Below are positions 1-12,454 of a stretch of DNA of 64,000 bases, piece by piece. Below the pieces are notes generated by a model. It did not search any database. It worked only from the letters and a program-made list of their open reading frames with translations, and was not told the DNA's origin. Each line of letters opens with the position of its first letter. Positions within the stretch are counted from its first letter, which is position 1. The stretch covers positions 108,705,910-108,769,909 of the forward strand of contig CM063284.1 of the NCBI GenBank assembly GCA_032173965.1, read 5' to 3'. The position numbers and the translations under genes were made by a program. Source of the DNA: Sitta carolinensis. Lineage: Eukaryota; Chordata; Aves; Passeriformes; Sittidae.

Positions 1-121
1 GAGGGCAGAAAAAAGACAAAAGAAAAAAGAAAAAAAAGAAAAAAAAAAAGACAAAAGAAAAAAAGAAAATAAGAAAAAGAAAAAGACAAAAGGCAAAAGA
101 CAAAAGAAAAAAAAAGAAAAA
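1..121. repeat. purine-rich (GAAAA)n-type simple repeat
   Basis: The first 121 bases are almost entirely A and G, with irregular units such as GAAAA and GACAAAA. The tract is cut by the window edge, so its full length is unknown. It resembles a decayed A-rich microsatellite, possibly the tail of a retroposed element outside the window. No coding content is visible. Confidence 0.85.
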
Positions 122-3100
122 ATGCATACTGAGTCTGTTAGCCTGACTGTGCCATCTGATCCCAAGTGCAAAGTTATCCTGGGGTTCAGGTTATCTGTCT
201 ATTCCAAATTAGAGATAGTAAAGAACAATATTCTGAAATTTAGTACTTTGACAACAGGAAAGGATTTTACTCTGTACACATATGCACACAAGCTCTTCTG
301 CAAGGAAGACATGCAGTCCAGTGGTCTTATCCCTGCAACTGCTAAAACTCAAACACAGGAGATACAAAAAGCTATATATAGCTCAGAAAATCTCAAATCC
401 TGCAGACCTTTGCTGTACATTCATGTCCTATCTTGTATCTCTTGTCTGAAAGACTAATGTAGGTGGTGTGAAAGATTATGAATTATATGATTAACTAAAG
501 ATAGATCCTGCCTCAGAGTTAGCTTCAACCTAAGAAGCAACCACTCATAATCCTCAGCACTTCAGGCTATCCCACTTTTTATCCTGGCTATGTGAGAAAC
601 ACTGATTTTAGTACTGATGGACATAGCTTATCCTTTGTGAAGTCCTTCCAAGGTTTTGCAAGTTGATTTTGGGGGAAAGCACTAAACTGTAGCTTATATC
701 AACCCAAACATTTTAAAGAAACTTGTAAACTAGCTATTAAATAAAACTGAAGTTTTAGTTTTGAAGGAAAATCATTAAAATAGTTGTTGGTACAAAATAT
801 TCTTTAAGCACTAGCATCTTAAAACTCAAATGTTTCCAGTACTTTTTGATTAATGAAGCGTATTTATGCTTTTGCCATTTTCAGGAAAGACTGCCAGGCA
901 ATATCATAGAGCAAATTTATTTATTATTTATATCTATAAACTGTGATACATTGAAGTTTTCTTAATAGATGTGCTTTTATCTCCCAGAAGACAGTCAGAA
1001 AGGTAATTATGACATGCAAATTGTGATGCTAATTAAAAATACCATACTGATGCACTGTACCTAGTATTGCTACCTATGCTTGGTAATTCTTGAGGTAGGT
1101 TGAGTTCTGATAGAGAATTCGCTCTCTGACTTGTATGGTTAAGGAAAATTTCTCCAAAGTATAGGTTTTATGTTCCACCATTCATATCTCAGTAGTTTTC
1201 CTTCTTCAGATACACAGTTTCAAAATTTTTCTTAGTTCATGTATTTAACATATTTAACAAGTTTTCATTAAGAAGGAATCTCTCTCTCTTGTGCTGTTCT
1301 TTAAGCCTTTGTCTTTGATGAAATGGTTGTCACAGCCTTTATAGTCTCTCTAATTAATGTAAAAACCCCAAATCAAAGCACAAATCAGTCAGATTAAAAC
1401 ATTTGCAGTTCATTTTAATTATAGTCTTTGTAGGGCTTTTCCTTATGTCTATTTTCAATCCTTCTTTTATGACAGATTAAGAAACAAGGACACAAGGCAC
1501 TGCCAAGAGAGAAAAGGACACCTGACTCAATAAACTGTTCCCTTTAAGTTTATCTCACACCCATTTTCTTGCTTAGTAACTATATCCTTTGATTCCCTTC
1601 CCAATCAGACATGCAGGGTTCTCTCTTAAACTCATTTGAGCTATTTGCTTTGATGGCTTTACTTGGCAACTGCAATAAGTAAAATTCTCTGCTTGAACTC
1701 TTTGTGCGCTGTCTCTCTCTCTGCATTTAAATTGTGGTCTCTAATGTCTGAATCATTCATACTGAGAAAATTTTGTCCTCCTTTGCTATTATTCCCTTCT
1801 CATAATCTAGATGTTATTTAGGTCACCTTAAAAGTTTTTTATTTCTCTTCACTTCAAAAATAATGTTATTAAAGTGGCCTAAAAATATTATTTAATTCCA
1901 ATTGCTTAAAACAAGTACCCTCAGCTGAGGGAAAAAACCTAAATCTCAAAACAAAAGAAAGACGCAACTAACACTGCTTGCTGAAAACATAATTATCTTT
2001 CAGCTTGGTATAGGAATCAGATTCTTTACTTTGACTTCTAAGCACATACCATCTTGTAATCTATGCAAACATTTTATGTCTGTTTAGTCTGAAATACTTA
2101 TCAGCCTGTTATTTTAAAACTTTCTGATACTTTTGGCCCCATCTGCATATACAGGTAAGCAGTTGTTAAACTGAACCTTAGTGCTGAGTTAGATCATCTG
2201 TGGTAGGGCAAAGGAGAAGATCAGATTAAAAAAAGAAACAACAGCAAAAAAAAATGCAACCAAACAAAACCCGAATAAAACCCACCTGAAATTCTAGGGC
2301 ACTTTAAAAAAAAATTCTTATGGGCTTAAAATTAGAGTTCAAATCAAATCTGAGTTCTACAATCTCAGGTCCTCTAGCCTTTAAATTATTTTAATATTTA
2401 AAAGTTTTGCCTCAGTTATTCAATGCGGGTATAGAAAGTGCTTAAACCTATAAGGCTGTGTGTACTGAATACAATATCAGTGCATTCTGCAGCATGTCTC
2501 ACAGTCTCCAAGCTGTAGTTGCCTGTACCAGAGCTCCCTTACAAGTACATCCCTGCCTGTATGCCTGGGCTTTCTTCCAAGGGAGAGCAAAGTGAAGGAC
2601 TCAACATCCCAATGCAGCACCACACTGCAGCTGCAAGGAGCACTGTGGATTCACTACTGTGGGTGTGCACAGAAACCCCAAAAGCATTGCTTTTTTGTCT
2701 GGTAAGTTATATACACACAGGCTCATTAAGAGGGTTGGATACAAGGGAAAGACAGACAGGTTTTCTTTGAGGAAAAATAAATTTCTGCTCATCTTACAAA
2801 ACTGTCGTTTATAAATTAAATAGAGAGCAAACTGCAGTCTAACTCTCAGGATATTCACTGACTTGTGGAGAGGTCTTGGTTGTCGTCCTGCTTTTCAGGA
2901 TAGTACTAATGGTTTATCCAAGATATTTTTCAAGTAAAATGGACATGTTACAAGACAGCTAGGAAATAATTGAACTTGTTTATCTCCTACTCTAGAAGAA
3001 CACTGCAGTAACTAAGCTATTAGGTAGAAAAAGAGCAGTCATATTTCATGAGACAGAAATTATTCTTACTCTGCTCAACTAAAGAAAGCTCATGCTGCTA

Positions 3101-6100
3101 CCTGCTTTCACTTCAGAATTTCTGGACTAAGGATCCCAAGTGCCTTCCCTAGTATATATTTTCCAACTGCAGGAAACCCTCATGGGGTTGGGTTGTTAGA
3201 CGGATCACAACACTATTGTTTCCCTGTAGGTCATCTCTTTCTCATTACCTACTTGTGCCTAAGCTTAAGCAAGGAAGCAGAATAGTCATCCCCAGTATTC
3301 TACATATTTGATGTAAAGAAATATCTCCTGTGGAAGCTTCATATTTTCAAACACGGGACTTAAACCTATTTACTCTGCAAGTTCCTGTAACTTCAAATAA
3401 CATTCAGAACCTACAAAACCTTGCATCCATATGCCTTGCTCACATTTGCATCTATAACCCCTAATTCCTGATATCCAGGAGCAAAGTCGGATCTGCTCCT
3501 CAGAGGTTCAGCAGTGGGGTCTGGCATGCTACTATTTTTCAGTATCAAATGAAAAAACCCTACCCTAAATGCAAAATTCGTACAACATTTTGAAACCAAT
3601 TAGAGCGACCTTCATGAAACACATTAGGCTGAAATATTTGTTTCAGTTTGACTTTTTGTATTTGCCTTCTCCTACAATCATGATTTTAATTTGCCTCTAT
3701 TTAGTTGCTTCAGATAATTTTAAAGTGTTCTGTATATTACTTAAATAATAACCTTGGCATTGTTATTCTACCACTCTGACCTCTAATACAATTACCTCCA
3801 TTTTAGATTGATAGTAACTGGAAAAATATGCAAATATCTTTTAATCTCTTTACTCAATGTTGAGGATTGCTTTGTCCTTTTGTTTAGTTTGTTTGTTTTT
3901 TTTTTTCCTTTTGGTTGGAACCTATGATCAGCTTTCTGATCACCAAACATAATTTTAATCAACATTTCTATGGGACATTTAATATTACTTAATGATGAGA
4001 GTTTTTCTTATTAATTCAGAATGTTTAGTGGCTAGCAGAGGTGTTTTATCTTCATAGCTCCTGACATAAAAGAAATAATATATTCAGAAGTACAAAAAAC
4101 ATGGGTAGTTTTATTACACCTCTCATGCTTATTTGATTTTTTTATTTACCCAACCCAATATATTCACTAATAAAAAGTAGTTTGTAGTCCTTCTCTATAA
4201 GGTATTGGAATGTCCAATAACGATCACATCACAACAATAAGGGAATCAAAGTGCAGAACTCATGATAGAGGCAGAGAATCATGGCAAAGTATTTGGCTCT
4301 CATAAGAGACCACATAATTGCCCACCAGTACTTCCCAAAACCAGGAATTAAACCGATGAGGGAAAGATTAATCCTCTGAAAACCAAGTTTCATTATTAAT
4401 AATCTCCATGTGGCTGGGAGCAAAGGAAGGCATAAGCAGAGCTGATTCCTTGGTTTGGGAAGGAGATATTTACTCCAGTAGCTTGAGTAATATGGACAGT
4501 GTGAGGCAGGCAATGCCCTCCTTGTCTCTCATCCCAGTGCCTGCCTATTCTCCTGAAGACTGTTCATAACTATCATGACTGATGGGAGAGATTTGCTACC
4601 CAAACTGCACCATGAAGTCTGCTAAATGAATCACCATTGAAAGAACTTTCCGGGACTGCATCAAGGCAATGATGTGAATTATTTTATCCATCTTCTTTAG
4701 CAGTCAGTATAAAGCCTGATTCAAAAAGTAAATACCAAAATCCCAGTGAGAACTAAGGAAAAGACTGGATTGTTGAGCATGTCAGGGTCCTCAGTTCTCT
4801 GACAAACTCTGAATGCCCTGACCTGTCTGTAGCCTTCACTGCCAATATTTAACATCTATCTTGCAACCCTGGACCAAACTTCTGGCAAAAGAGCTACTTT
4901 GTGGAAAAAAGCTGCGAGGAGCTTATCTGGGACCTTTGCCTGTGCATCCTCTGCTTTTTGGCTCAGGTACCACATTTATAAACCCTGGTGCTAAGTCTGC
5001 CACACTTTGTAAGTTCCTGGTGACTGCCACTATGCCTGTGCCTCTTCTCTTGTTTGGGCACTATGGGCTGCACTCCCTGTCAGGGAAGATACTGTCCTGC
5101 TGACCTTGGTGGCTCCCAGCTTGCTCCTGATGTAGAGCAGTCAGCTCACACTACTGCTTTCCTCTGCATCCAAGGTGATTTCAATAAAGCACATCCCTGG
5201 AGCAAATTTGTTGCATTACTTCATTGTCTGTTTTATTAGAAAAAGAATTAAATGAAAACTTTGTGGGTTTGTTCATGGTGAGGGGTTTTTGTTGGTTTTG
5301 TTACTTAAAGAAATACCAAAGAAATGGGTTCTTGGCATTTTCAACGGTATTTAAGTGCCAGGCAGATGTGGAACTCCAACCAAGTACATTGCTTCCCATT
5401 TCTTTTTTTTTTGTTCAACTCCTACTGTGTTGTGCAGTTGAGCTGGAAGGCCCAGATGCCACTGCTGCTCTAAATATCCCTGCAAAATGCAAGTCTGAGA
5501 GAAATGCTGCAGCTGTGCCACCTCGTCACATTGTTTCAGGGGCATTGCTATCCCCAGGACCAGCGACACTTGGATTGTACCGTGCTGTTCTGTACACTGC
5601 CTGTTACTCTTCACAGACTAGGCAGCATTGAAAAGAAAACAGTAATTTGGGTTTGTTGCTATTTGATTTTATTTTTTAATTTCCCGTCCCCCAGTAACTT
5701 TGGAACACTTTACTTCACTTCTCTTTCTTTGGTGAAAATGTTTCACATTTTAAAAATAAGGGTCTTCTTTCTTAAGGTAAGAGAGAGGGAGAGAAATATG
5801 TTTGATCTTGGGAACACAATAATGATGCTGAAAATCTTAAGATTGAGTCAAATTACCCTATATTTTTTTTCCCTACAATGTTTCCACATACCTCAGTACA
5901 AGAATCACTTTATTGCTTCTATAAATCAAGGCTCACAATACCTCGGACTATCTTGTTTGTAATTTCTCCCATTCAGGAATTTCCTTATATTTACAAATGT
6001 TTATTTTTGACATTTCTAAAACAAAAAAATCAGCAAAGGCACCATAAATTTTATTGTAGTTGTGGGATCAGCAGCATAATTTGCAGGTTGTTATTGTTTG

Positions 6101-7754
6101 GATGATAGATTTAAACAAGGAAAGTATACAGTTTATCTGATAAAGGAAAATACAATTAATTTTATTTATAAAGCTATTTATAAATCACCTACTCAGGAAA
6201 TATAAATAATGCTATGTAATTTGCAGGACAAATTATATCGCATAAATAATGAATATTCTCAATGATCAGCTCATGAATGAATCATGAGTAAAAAATTCTT
6301 GACACAAGCTATTTACTGAACAACCATAAATGGAAAAAACGTATTTGTAAAATGCATAATCTGTATCCAGATAACTTACAAAGTGAAGAAATTAGAATTT
6401 TACACTTTTTATTATTCTGAAGAGATGAGTAATGGACATGCATGGCCATTCAAGTGATTGAGTAACGCCTCCATTCAATAGTTTCTTAGAAATCATGAAA
6501 AAATAGTAAAGCATCTCCAAACTAGCTCAGATAATTGATTCATCTTGGATACACCAAATCAGTTCTGTCTTGTTGGTGTGCTGAATCTCTTCAGTTGCCT
6601 AAAACAGCTGCTTTTGCTAATACACAAATACATGGAACTGCTTGAAAAGTGTCCCAAGAACCCAGACTCCACGTGTTTTGGGTTTATTTGCAACTGAAAT
6701 GAATAAGAGTGTTTCAAATTATTGTACTGCCATGCAACACACATTTATAAGCATTTAAGGGTTGTTGGATGAAGTAGGGTCTGTATTGTGCTATGTGATT
6801 TATGAACACTAGACAAAAGAAAGTCCCAGACTATTACGATTTATAATCTAAGTAGGTAAAATTATCTGTTATTCTAATTTGCATACTGATTTAGAGTTAA
6901 TGTAATGTAAAACTAGTTGTCTGAGATACCACATTTTTTCCTCATGAATTCTTAAAAGACTACTTGTCTTTGTGTCAGTAACATTTCCAGAAAATCTGGG
7001 GTTTTTTAGAAATATTTGAAGAAATACAAGACAAACCTTGTTCCAGGAAACACCACACTTCTTAATCACAGAGCTGGCCAAGACAAAAGTGTGAAGTTGA
7101 GCTGCACACCAGGCTTTTGGTTTGCAAAGTTCACACAAATATTTTCTCAAAACAAGTTGTTACAGCTGAGAAGGTACATGGCCAAATCACATTGAAATTG
7201 GAACAAATATTTGCAAAAACGACATGGCTCATAGCTGTTAAGCAAATATTTGCATAACCCGCCCGACACAATGAACTAGGTTCTGCATAGCTTAGCTTTC
7301 AACTTCCTGCAGCATGAGAATATAATTCAAGAATGCTATGAAGAGGTCTTTTTTTCATTACTGTGGTCTATCCAAAGTCGCAGTGAAAATCTCCTGATGA
7401 AATGTAGTCCCAAGAGCACTGCTAACAAAAGAACTGAATGGCTTCAGCTAAATGTTGTATTATGGAGAGAGATCACTACCGCTATCCTCATCTGAATTAC
7501 TGCATCACAGATTTTGAGGATGAACAATTTTGCTGGTTTTGTTCATTTGTTTTCAGCCCTATTAATTAGACCAAAATATTAGAAGGAATTTTTTAGGTAA
7601 CAGACATAATTTCTTATGCTGTACATAGACTTTCCAGAATAAAATTGTTACACTGAATTGCTTTCTTTGGAGAATCCCTCTACAGGTTGAGATTGGGCAA
7701 ATTCCAGAGTGTTACAGCTACTGAAATTTGTCCCTTACCTTTAAACACAAATTA
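122..7754. other. unique AT-rich non-coding sequence
   Basis: I see no supported gene in this stretch. Open frames are short (the longest is about 150 codons, at 5504-5962), have no recognisable domain, and occur on both strands as expected by chance. A somewhat GC-richer patch at about 4780-5240 ends near an AATAAA at 5183-5188. It could be an old LTR or 3' end remnant, but I could not match it to a family. A perfect octamer-type ATTTGCAT lies near 7247, beside a duplicated CAAATATTTGCA motif (about 7204 and 7243). The function, if any, is unknown. Confidence 0.6.
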
Positions 7755-8630
7755 CATTTTCTTACAGTCAAGAGGAGAGAGGAATAAGTGAGAAAAATAG
7801 CACTGCAGTCACCAAGATCCTTGAAGAGTGAGGAGGAGGAGGTGCTCCAGGCACCACAGCAGAGATGCCCCTGCAGCCCATGGTGGGGAAGACTGTCTTC
7901 CTAAGTCCATGGCAGTCCATAGGGGTGCAGATTCCCACCCTCAGTCTGTGGAAGAGCCCTGGGCAGAGCAGGTAGGTGTCTGAAAAAGGCTATGACCCTG
8001 TGGGAAGCCCAAGCTGTAGCAGGCTCCTGGCAGGCACCTGCAGACCCATGGGATTTCAGCCTGGAGCGGGTTTGCTGACAGGGCTTGTTATCCATGCGGG
8101 ACCCACACTGGAGCAGGTGTTCCTGAAGGGCTGCACCCCAGGAAAAAGAGCCACACTGGAGCAGTTTGTGATGAACTGTAGTCTGCAGAGAGCCCCATTT
8201 TGAACCAGTCCATGGGGGATTGTCTCCTGAGGGATGGGCCCAACACTGGTACAGGGGAAGGACTCCTCTCTCTGAGGAGAACGCAGCAGCAGAAAAAATA
8301 AGAGATGAGCTGAACATAACCCCCATTCCCACATCCCTACACTGTTTGTGGAGGAGGAGGTACAGCCTGGGACAAGGGAGGAGTGGAGGGAAGGTGTTTT
8401 TAAGAGTTCTTCTGCTTCTCATTATCCTGCTCTGATTTTGGTTGGTATAAAGTTTGATTAATTTTCCCCAGCTGAGTCTATTTTGCACATGACAGTAATC
8501 AATGAGTGATCTCTCCCTGTCCTTATCTCAGTTCATGAGCCTTTCGTTATATTTTCTTCTGTCCAGTTGCTGAGTGGAGTGATAGAGTGGATTTGCTGGG
8601 CAGCTGGTTCCTAACCAGGGTGACTTCCAC
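7755..8630 (+). mobile_element. decayed LTR/ERV-type sequence (3' portion, avian family)
   Basis: This GC-richer block resembles a common bird LTR-retrotransposon sequence that I know by pattern and not by a confirmed name, probably ERV-L-like. Visible landmarks are repeated modules ending in CCACACTGGAGCAG (8103-8116 and 8151-8164, spaced 48 bases), a GGTATAAAG box near 8441, and a 3' segment with GAGCCTTTCGTTATATTTTC at 8537-8556. It ends in a CCAGGGTGAC-like stretch near 8616-8625. The left boundary is uncertain. Open frames on both strands across it (195 codons on the minus strand at 7901-8488) are by-products of its composition and not genes. No intact retroviral gene is present. I am fairly sure it is a mobile-element remnant but unsure of the family. 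Confidence 0.55.
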
Positions 8631-10814
8631 ACAGCACTAAATTTAAAGCTTCAGATTAAATCACCTGTGACCAGCCCTGTAGGAATTAACAAGAAGTGTC
8701 CTGCACGGCATCAGCGTTCTTCAGAGAGATCACTTGACTCCTGTGACTGTCATGAATTTTGAGTCCAATTTAGGTATGGATCAGAAAGATCTATCTCTAT
8801 GGCTGCAGTATATTATTTTCTGAAATTCCAATATACCAATAAAATAAAGTGATGATAAAAGCAAACAGTGGATTTTAATAAACAATTTTTTTTAGATCAT
8901 TGTTAAATTTGGCCAGTTTAATAGTGTAGAGAGAGTAACTAATGACCATGGCTGTAAAGTGAAGTGACTGCTTTTTATTACTGAAAAACTAAAAGGCCTT
9001 TCTGCAATAGCTACTTAATGGTAGAAAGAAACAGTGGGCCTTTTATTCAAAATCTTTGCCTACTCAGAGATCTAATCTGATGACTATGTGGAAATGAAAC
9101 ATAAGAGGATACATTTTGTAGTTTGCAGTCACGGTCGCTTCTAATCCCCCTGACTCTCAGAACAATATCAAGCTGTTAAAAATTGTGACAGGTAGTTAAT
9201 CCCACTTAATTAACACAGCACCACTTGCTTTTCAAATGCCAAACATATAAATATAGTGTCAGTTAAGACAAATTCTCTCTCAGTTTGTGCACCTAAAGTC
9301 TACTTTACCCTAGACTATAACTCAGAAATGTTTTCCTTTTTTCCCCCCCTCCTTTTATTTTCAGGAGAGAATATATTGTGGTTATTTGGTGGGTGCAGTT
9401 GACACAATCTATTTTTCTTTATGTGACTTAGTGTTTTCCTCTAAGAAATTCTTCACTTATCCTCTCCCATTACTTAAAATCTCCAAACAATAAATGCTAA
9501 ATAAGATAATATCCTGATTTAGCTATTTTTATTTTTAATTAATTGCTTATATTAAGCAAGAGTTGATTTTCATAAGGAATAATTTTCTTTTCCTTGTTAG
9601 CATCCTCTCTGACAACAGAGGATTGTTTTGTCATTTCACAATTTTCATTAAATGGTCTCTGTCTCAGATTTACTCAATATATAGTAGATAATAGTGCTAT
9701 AATTTCAGGATTCATTTGGAAGTTGAGCTTTCACTTCTTATGTAAAAGAATGTTAGTCTGAGTTCTGGAAATTTAGACACTAAATAAAATTTCTAATGAA
9801 GATTCACTCCATTATTATTTTCTAAAATAATCTGGTCTTTTCAGTGCTACAGAATTTTATATTGGTTATTCAGAAGATATGAATTTTTGAGAAAAGGTAT
9901 ATTTTGTCAGGAAAATGAAGTTTAAATACCTCAAAATCTTTCATAGAATAAAGCAAATTGGAAAAAAAATACATTCCAGGAACATAATATTTTCCTTTTT
10001 TAGAATTCTAAAATAAAATTACCTGAACTTTTTTCCTTTAGAATAGCATTTAATCTGATATCTTCCATATTTATAAAAGAAAATTTAAACCAATTTGATT
10101 AAAAAAAATTCTTATGAGAGGAAAGGAAAGCTTTCCCAAACCCCTTTTGCTTTTAGTGATTCCTACAGCACTTCATTTCACAATTTTTGATTTCCATTTC
10201 AAATTAGAATAGGAAAAAAAAATGGCTCTCTGAATTTTGCATAGGAGGAGATTTCCATTTCCTTCATTGTCCAGATATAATAGATATCTGAAAAAGATGT
10301 GTACTTTCATATATTAATATTCATCAAATCTAGAAGTAAATATTGAATATTTAGCTTTCTTTTTTAAAAGCTGACATCAGTCCTGGTTTTCAGTCAAGAG
10401 GAAGTTGATTAAATACTAAAACATCATTAGAATTAACCCATATGCTTATGGCATAAAACTTCAAAACCATTGGACTTTCTTCCTGTCACATAAAAACATT
10501 CCAGAAGGAAGAAATAAAAGAAAACATGGAATTATAATCATGCCTGTATGAGTAATCATGCAAACGTTTGCATAACTTGTTTCCTTTTAAGGCTCTAGTC
10601 CTTAAGATACATGCAGTTAATATGGAGAACCGATAGTAGGAATTGGAGTATAATGTGAGCTGTCAGAATTTGACACATGTTGCTCTTCAAATGAGCTGAA
10701 GGAACCACAAATTCGCAGAACAGTCATCCTGCCCTTAATTCCTCTTTAAACAAGCAAATGAAAAAAAAAAAAATAAACAAAAAATCCTACTCCCCCAAAA
10801 CATATAACAACACA

Positions 10815-10853
10815 GAAAGAAAGAAAGAAAGAAACAAACAAACAAACAAAAAC
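10815..10853. repeat. (GAAA)n(CAAA)n microsatellite
   Basis: About five GAAA units are followed directly by about four CAAA units. This is a compound tetranucleotide repeat in an A-rich setting (A runs at about 10760-10800 precede it). Confidence 0.9.
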
Positions 10854-11135
10854 AATCCTATACCTTAAAAATCTTGACTGGGCAAAAAAATTGTAAACAT
10901 CTAGATTATAACCAGAAGAGAAGCAAAAGACAACATACATTTGTAAAGAAAGAAATAAAAACAGTTCAAGCCACCCTAATTTATTTTTATCACAAGCTAA
11001 TAGACCCATTTGGAGTAAAGAAACAATTGATATGACTTTTTCTTTTACTTTACAGAAGTTGAAAACTGTTTTTATGACAGTATTATAAAACAAGAAAATT
11101 TGATTTAGCTAGAAATCCTATAATGTAGACACATT

Positions 11136-11176
11136 TTTGAACAGAATTTCACAGCAGCTGTGAAATTCTGTTCAAA
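11136..11176. repeat. perfect 19-bp inverted repeat with 3-nt spacer
   Basis: The left arm (11136-11154, starting TTTGAACAGAATTTCACAG) is the exact reverse complement of the right arm (11158-11176), separated by CAG. Thirty-eight of 41 bases can pair. The loop is too short for a normal microRNA precursor, so a cruciform or replication-generated palindrome is more likely than an RNA gene. Confidence 0.9.
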
Positions 11177-12379
11177 TGACATGAACGCTATGTGCTCTCT
11201 GTAGTCAGACAATTCAAGTTTGTTTAACTGTTGGTGTTGGATAATCGACAAGATGTCTTGTTCCAGTCATGCTCAGAATGCCATGGGATAGGATGGTGCT
11301 TGCAAGATTTACTGTTGATACCAAAGTGTGGACTATCAAACAATCCAGAGGAAAATAATAGATTTATACATGACCCCAAGAATTTGCAAAAATTATCTAA
11401 AAAGATTTTTTTTCATGAAGTTTTGAGTAGTGAAATAATGAGTTGCAGGAGTAAAGAATAGTGAATGGTGTGGTGTATGCAGCCAGTGTCCAGAGGAGGA
11501 GTTGTTCTTTAGAGAAGAGAGCAGACTGAATGGGAATTAGCAATGGTGAATGTGTCAGCCCTGAGTGCATAAAAATGACTGTCATTTGTAAAAATTGCAA
11601 AACTATTTATCAATCTCTTTTTAGTGGCTTGTGCTAGAACAATAAAAACTTTTTACCAGGCTAAATTTCAGGAAGAAAACAATGATCAAATATCTAGAAT
11701 ATTACATGTAAGAAAAGACTGAAAAAAATTCCGATTATTTACTTGGGAAAGTTGTAGAAGAAAGGTAGTCAGACAAGTAAAGATGAAAGGAATAAATTAT
11801 TCTCCAGGTCTTCTTTGTGTAGAATAATAAGGTACAGTCTTATATCACAACAAGACAGATTCCACTTGCAGTTCAGGAAAAAATACCTCAAGCAAAACAA
11901 AGGATGGGATAAAAAAAATAGGATAAAAATAGCCAGTTTCTCAGATAGAAAGTTTAAGAGTAATGCAATGTATCCATTACACAGCTTAGACAAATATCAC
12001 TCTGGAATAACTTAGCTTTAGCTGACCCTGCCATGAGCTAGAGAAATAGTCAATATAGCATCACTCCTTTCTTTCGTTGCACACTATAAATCTCACTGTG
12101 GATGCGTGCTTTAAAAAAAAAGATTCTACATCTTGTCTTTCTTATCAGACAACCCTAATCTCCCCAGAGAAAGGTTTCTCTAGTCTCTTTTCATGCTCTT
12201 TCTTTCATAAAATCATCTAAATACTGTTTACCTATCATCAAACTTTGGTTGTGTTTCTCTTGTGAACAAATGTCATAACAAAACACATCCCAAGTTTACC
12301 ATACCATTTCAGTGTGTGATGTTGAATTTAGAATATTCCCCTTCATAAGATACTGTTGCTAACAATATCGGTTTTGGAT

Positions 12380-12454
12380 TATTTTTCTTTTTTTTCTTTT
12401 TCTCTTTTTTCTTTTCTTTTTTTTTCTTTTCTTTTTTTTTTTTTTTTTTTTTTT
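12380..12454. repeat. T-rich (CTTTT)n/poly-T tract
   Basis: About 75 bases of nearly pure pyrimidine, irregular CTTTT units passing into a long T run that ends at about 12454. It could be a reverse-oriented poly-A tail or a simple microsatellite. No element is recognisable at either side. Confidence 0.85.

Larger units (their letters stand above)
8631..12379. other. unique AT-rich non-coding sequence
   Basis: No gene is supported here. The stretch contains the A-rich repeat at 10815-10853 and the perfect inverted repeat at 11136-11176, both listed separately. The remaining sequence is AT-rich with short T runs. The minus-strand frame at 10746-11093 is mainly the translation of the A-rich repeat and is not a gene. 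Confidence 0.6.

Noticed and set aside
4780..5240. Possible old LTR with an AATAAA near its end
   Set aside because: The GC-richer composition and poly-A signal are suggestive, but I could not match any LTR landmark or find ends or target duplications.
5504..5962. 152-codon plus-strand open frame
   Set aside because: It crosses T-rich, low-complexity sequence, has no domain, and overlaps several equally long frames on both strands.
7204..7254. Repeated CAAATATTTGCA with an octamer-type ATTTGCAT as a promoter
   Set aside because: Such AT-rich words are common by chance in this composition, and no transcription unit is visible nearby.
7901..8488. 195-codon minus-strand open frame
   Set aside because: It lies antisense to the LTR-type repeat, shows no domain, and overlaps other open frames produced by the same GC-rich repeat.
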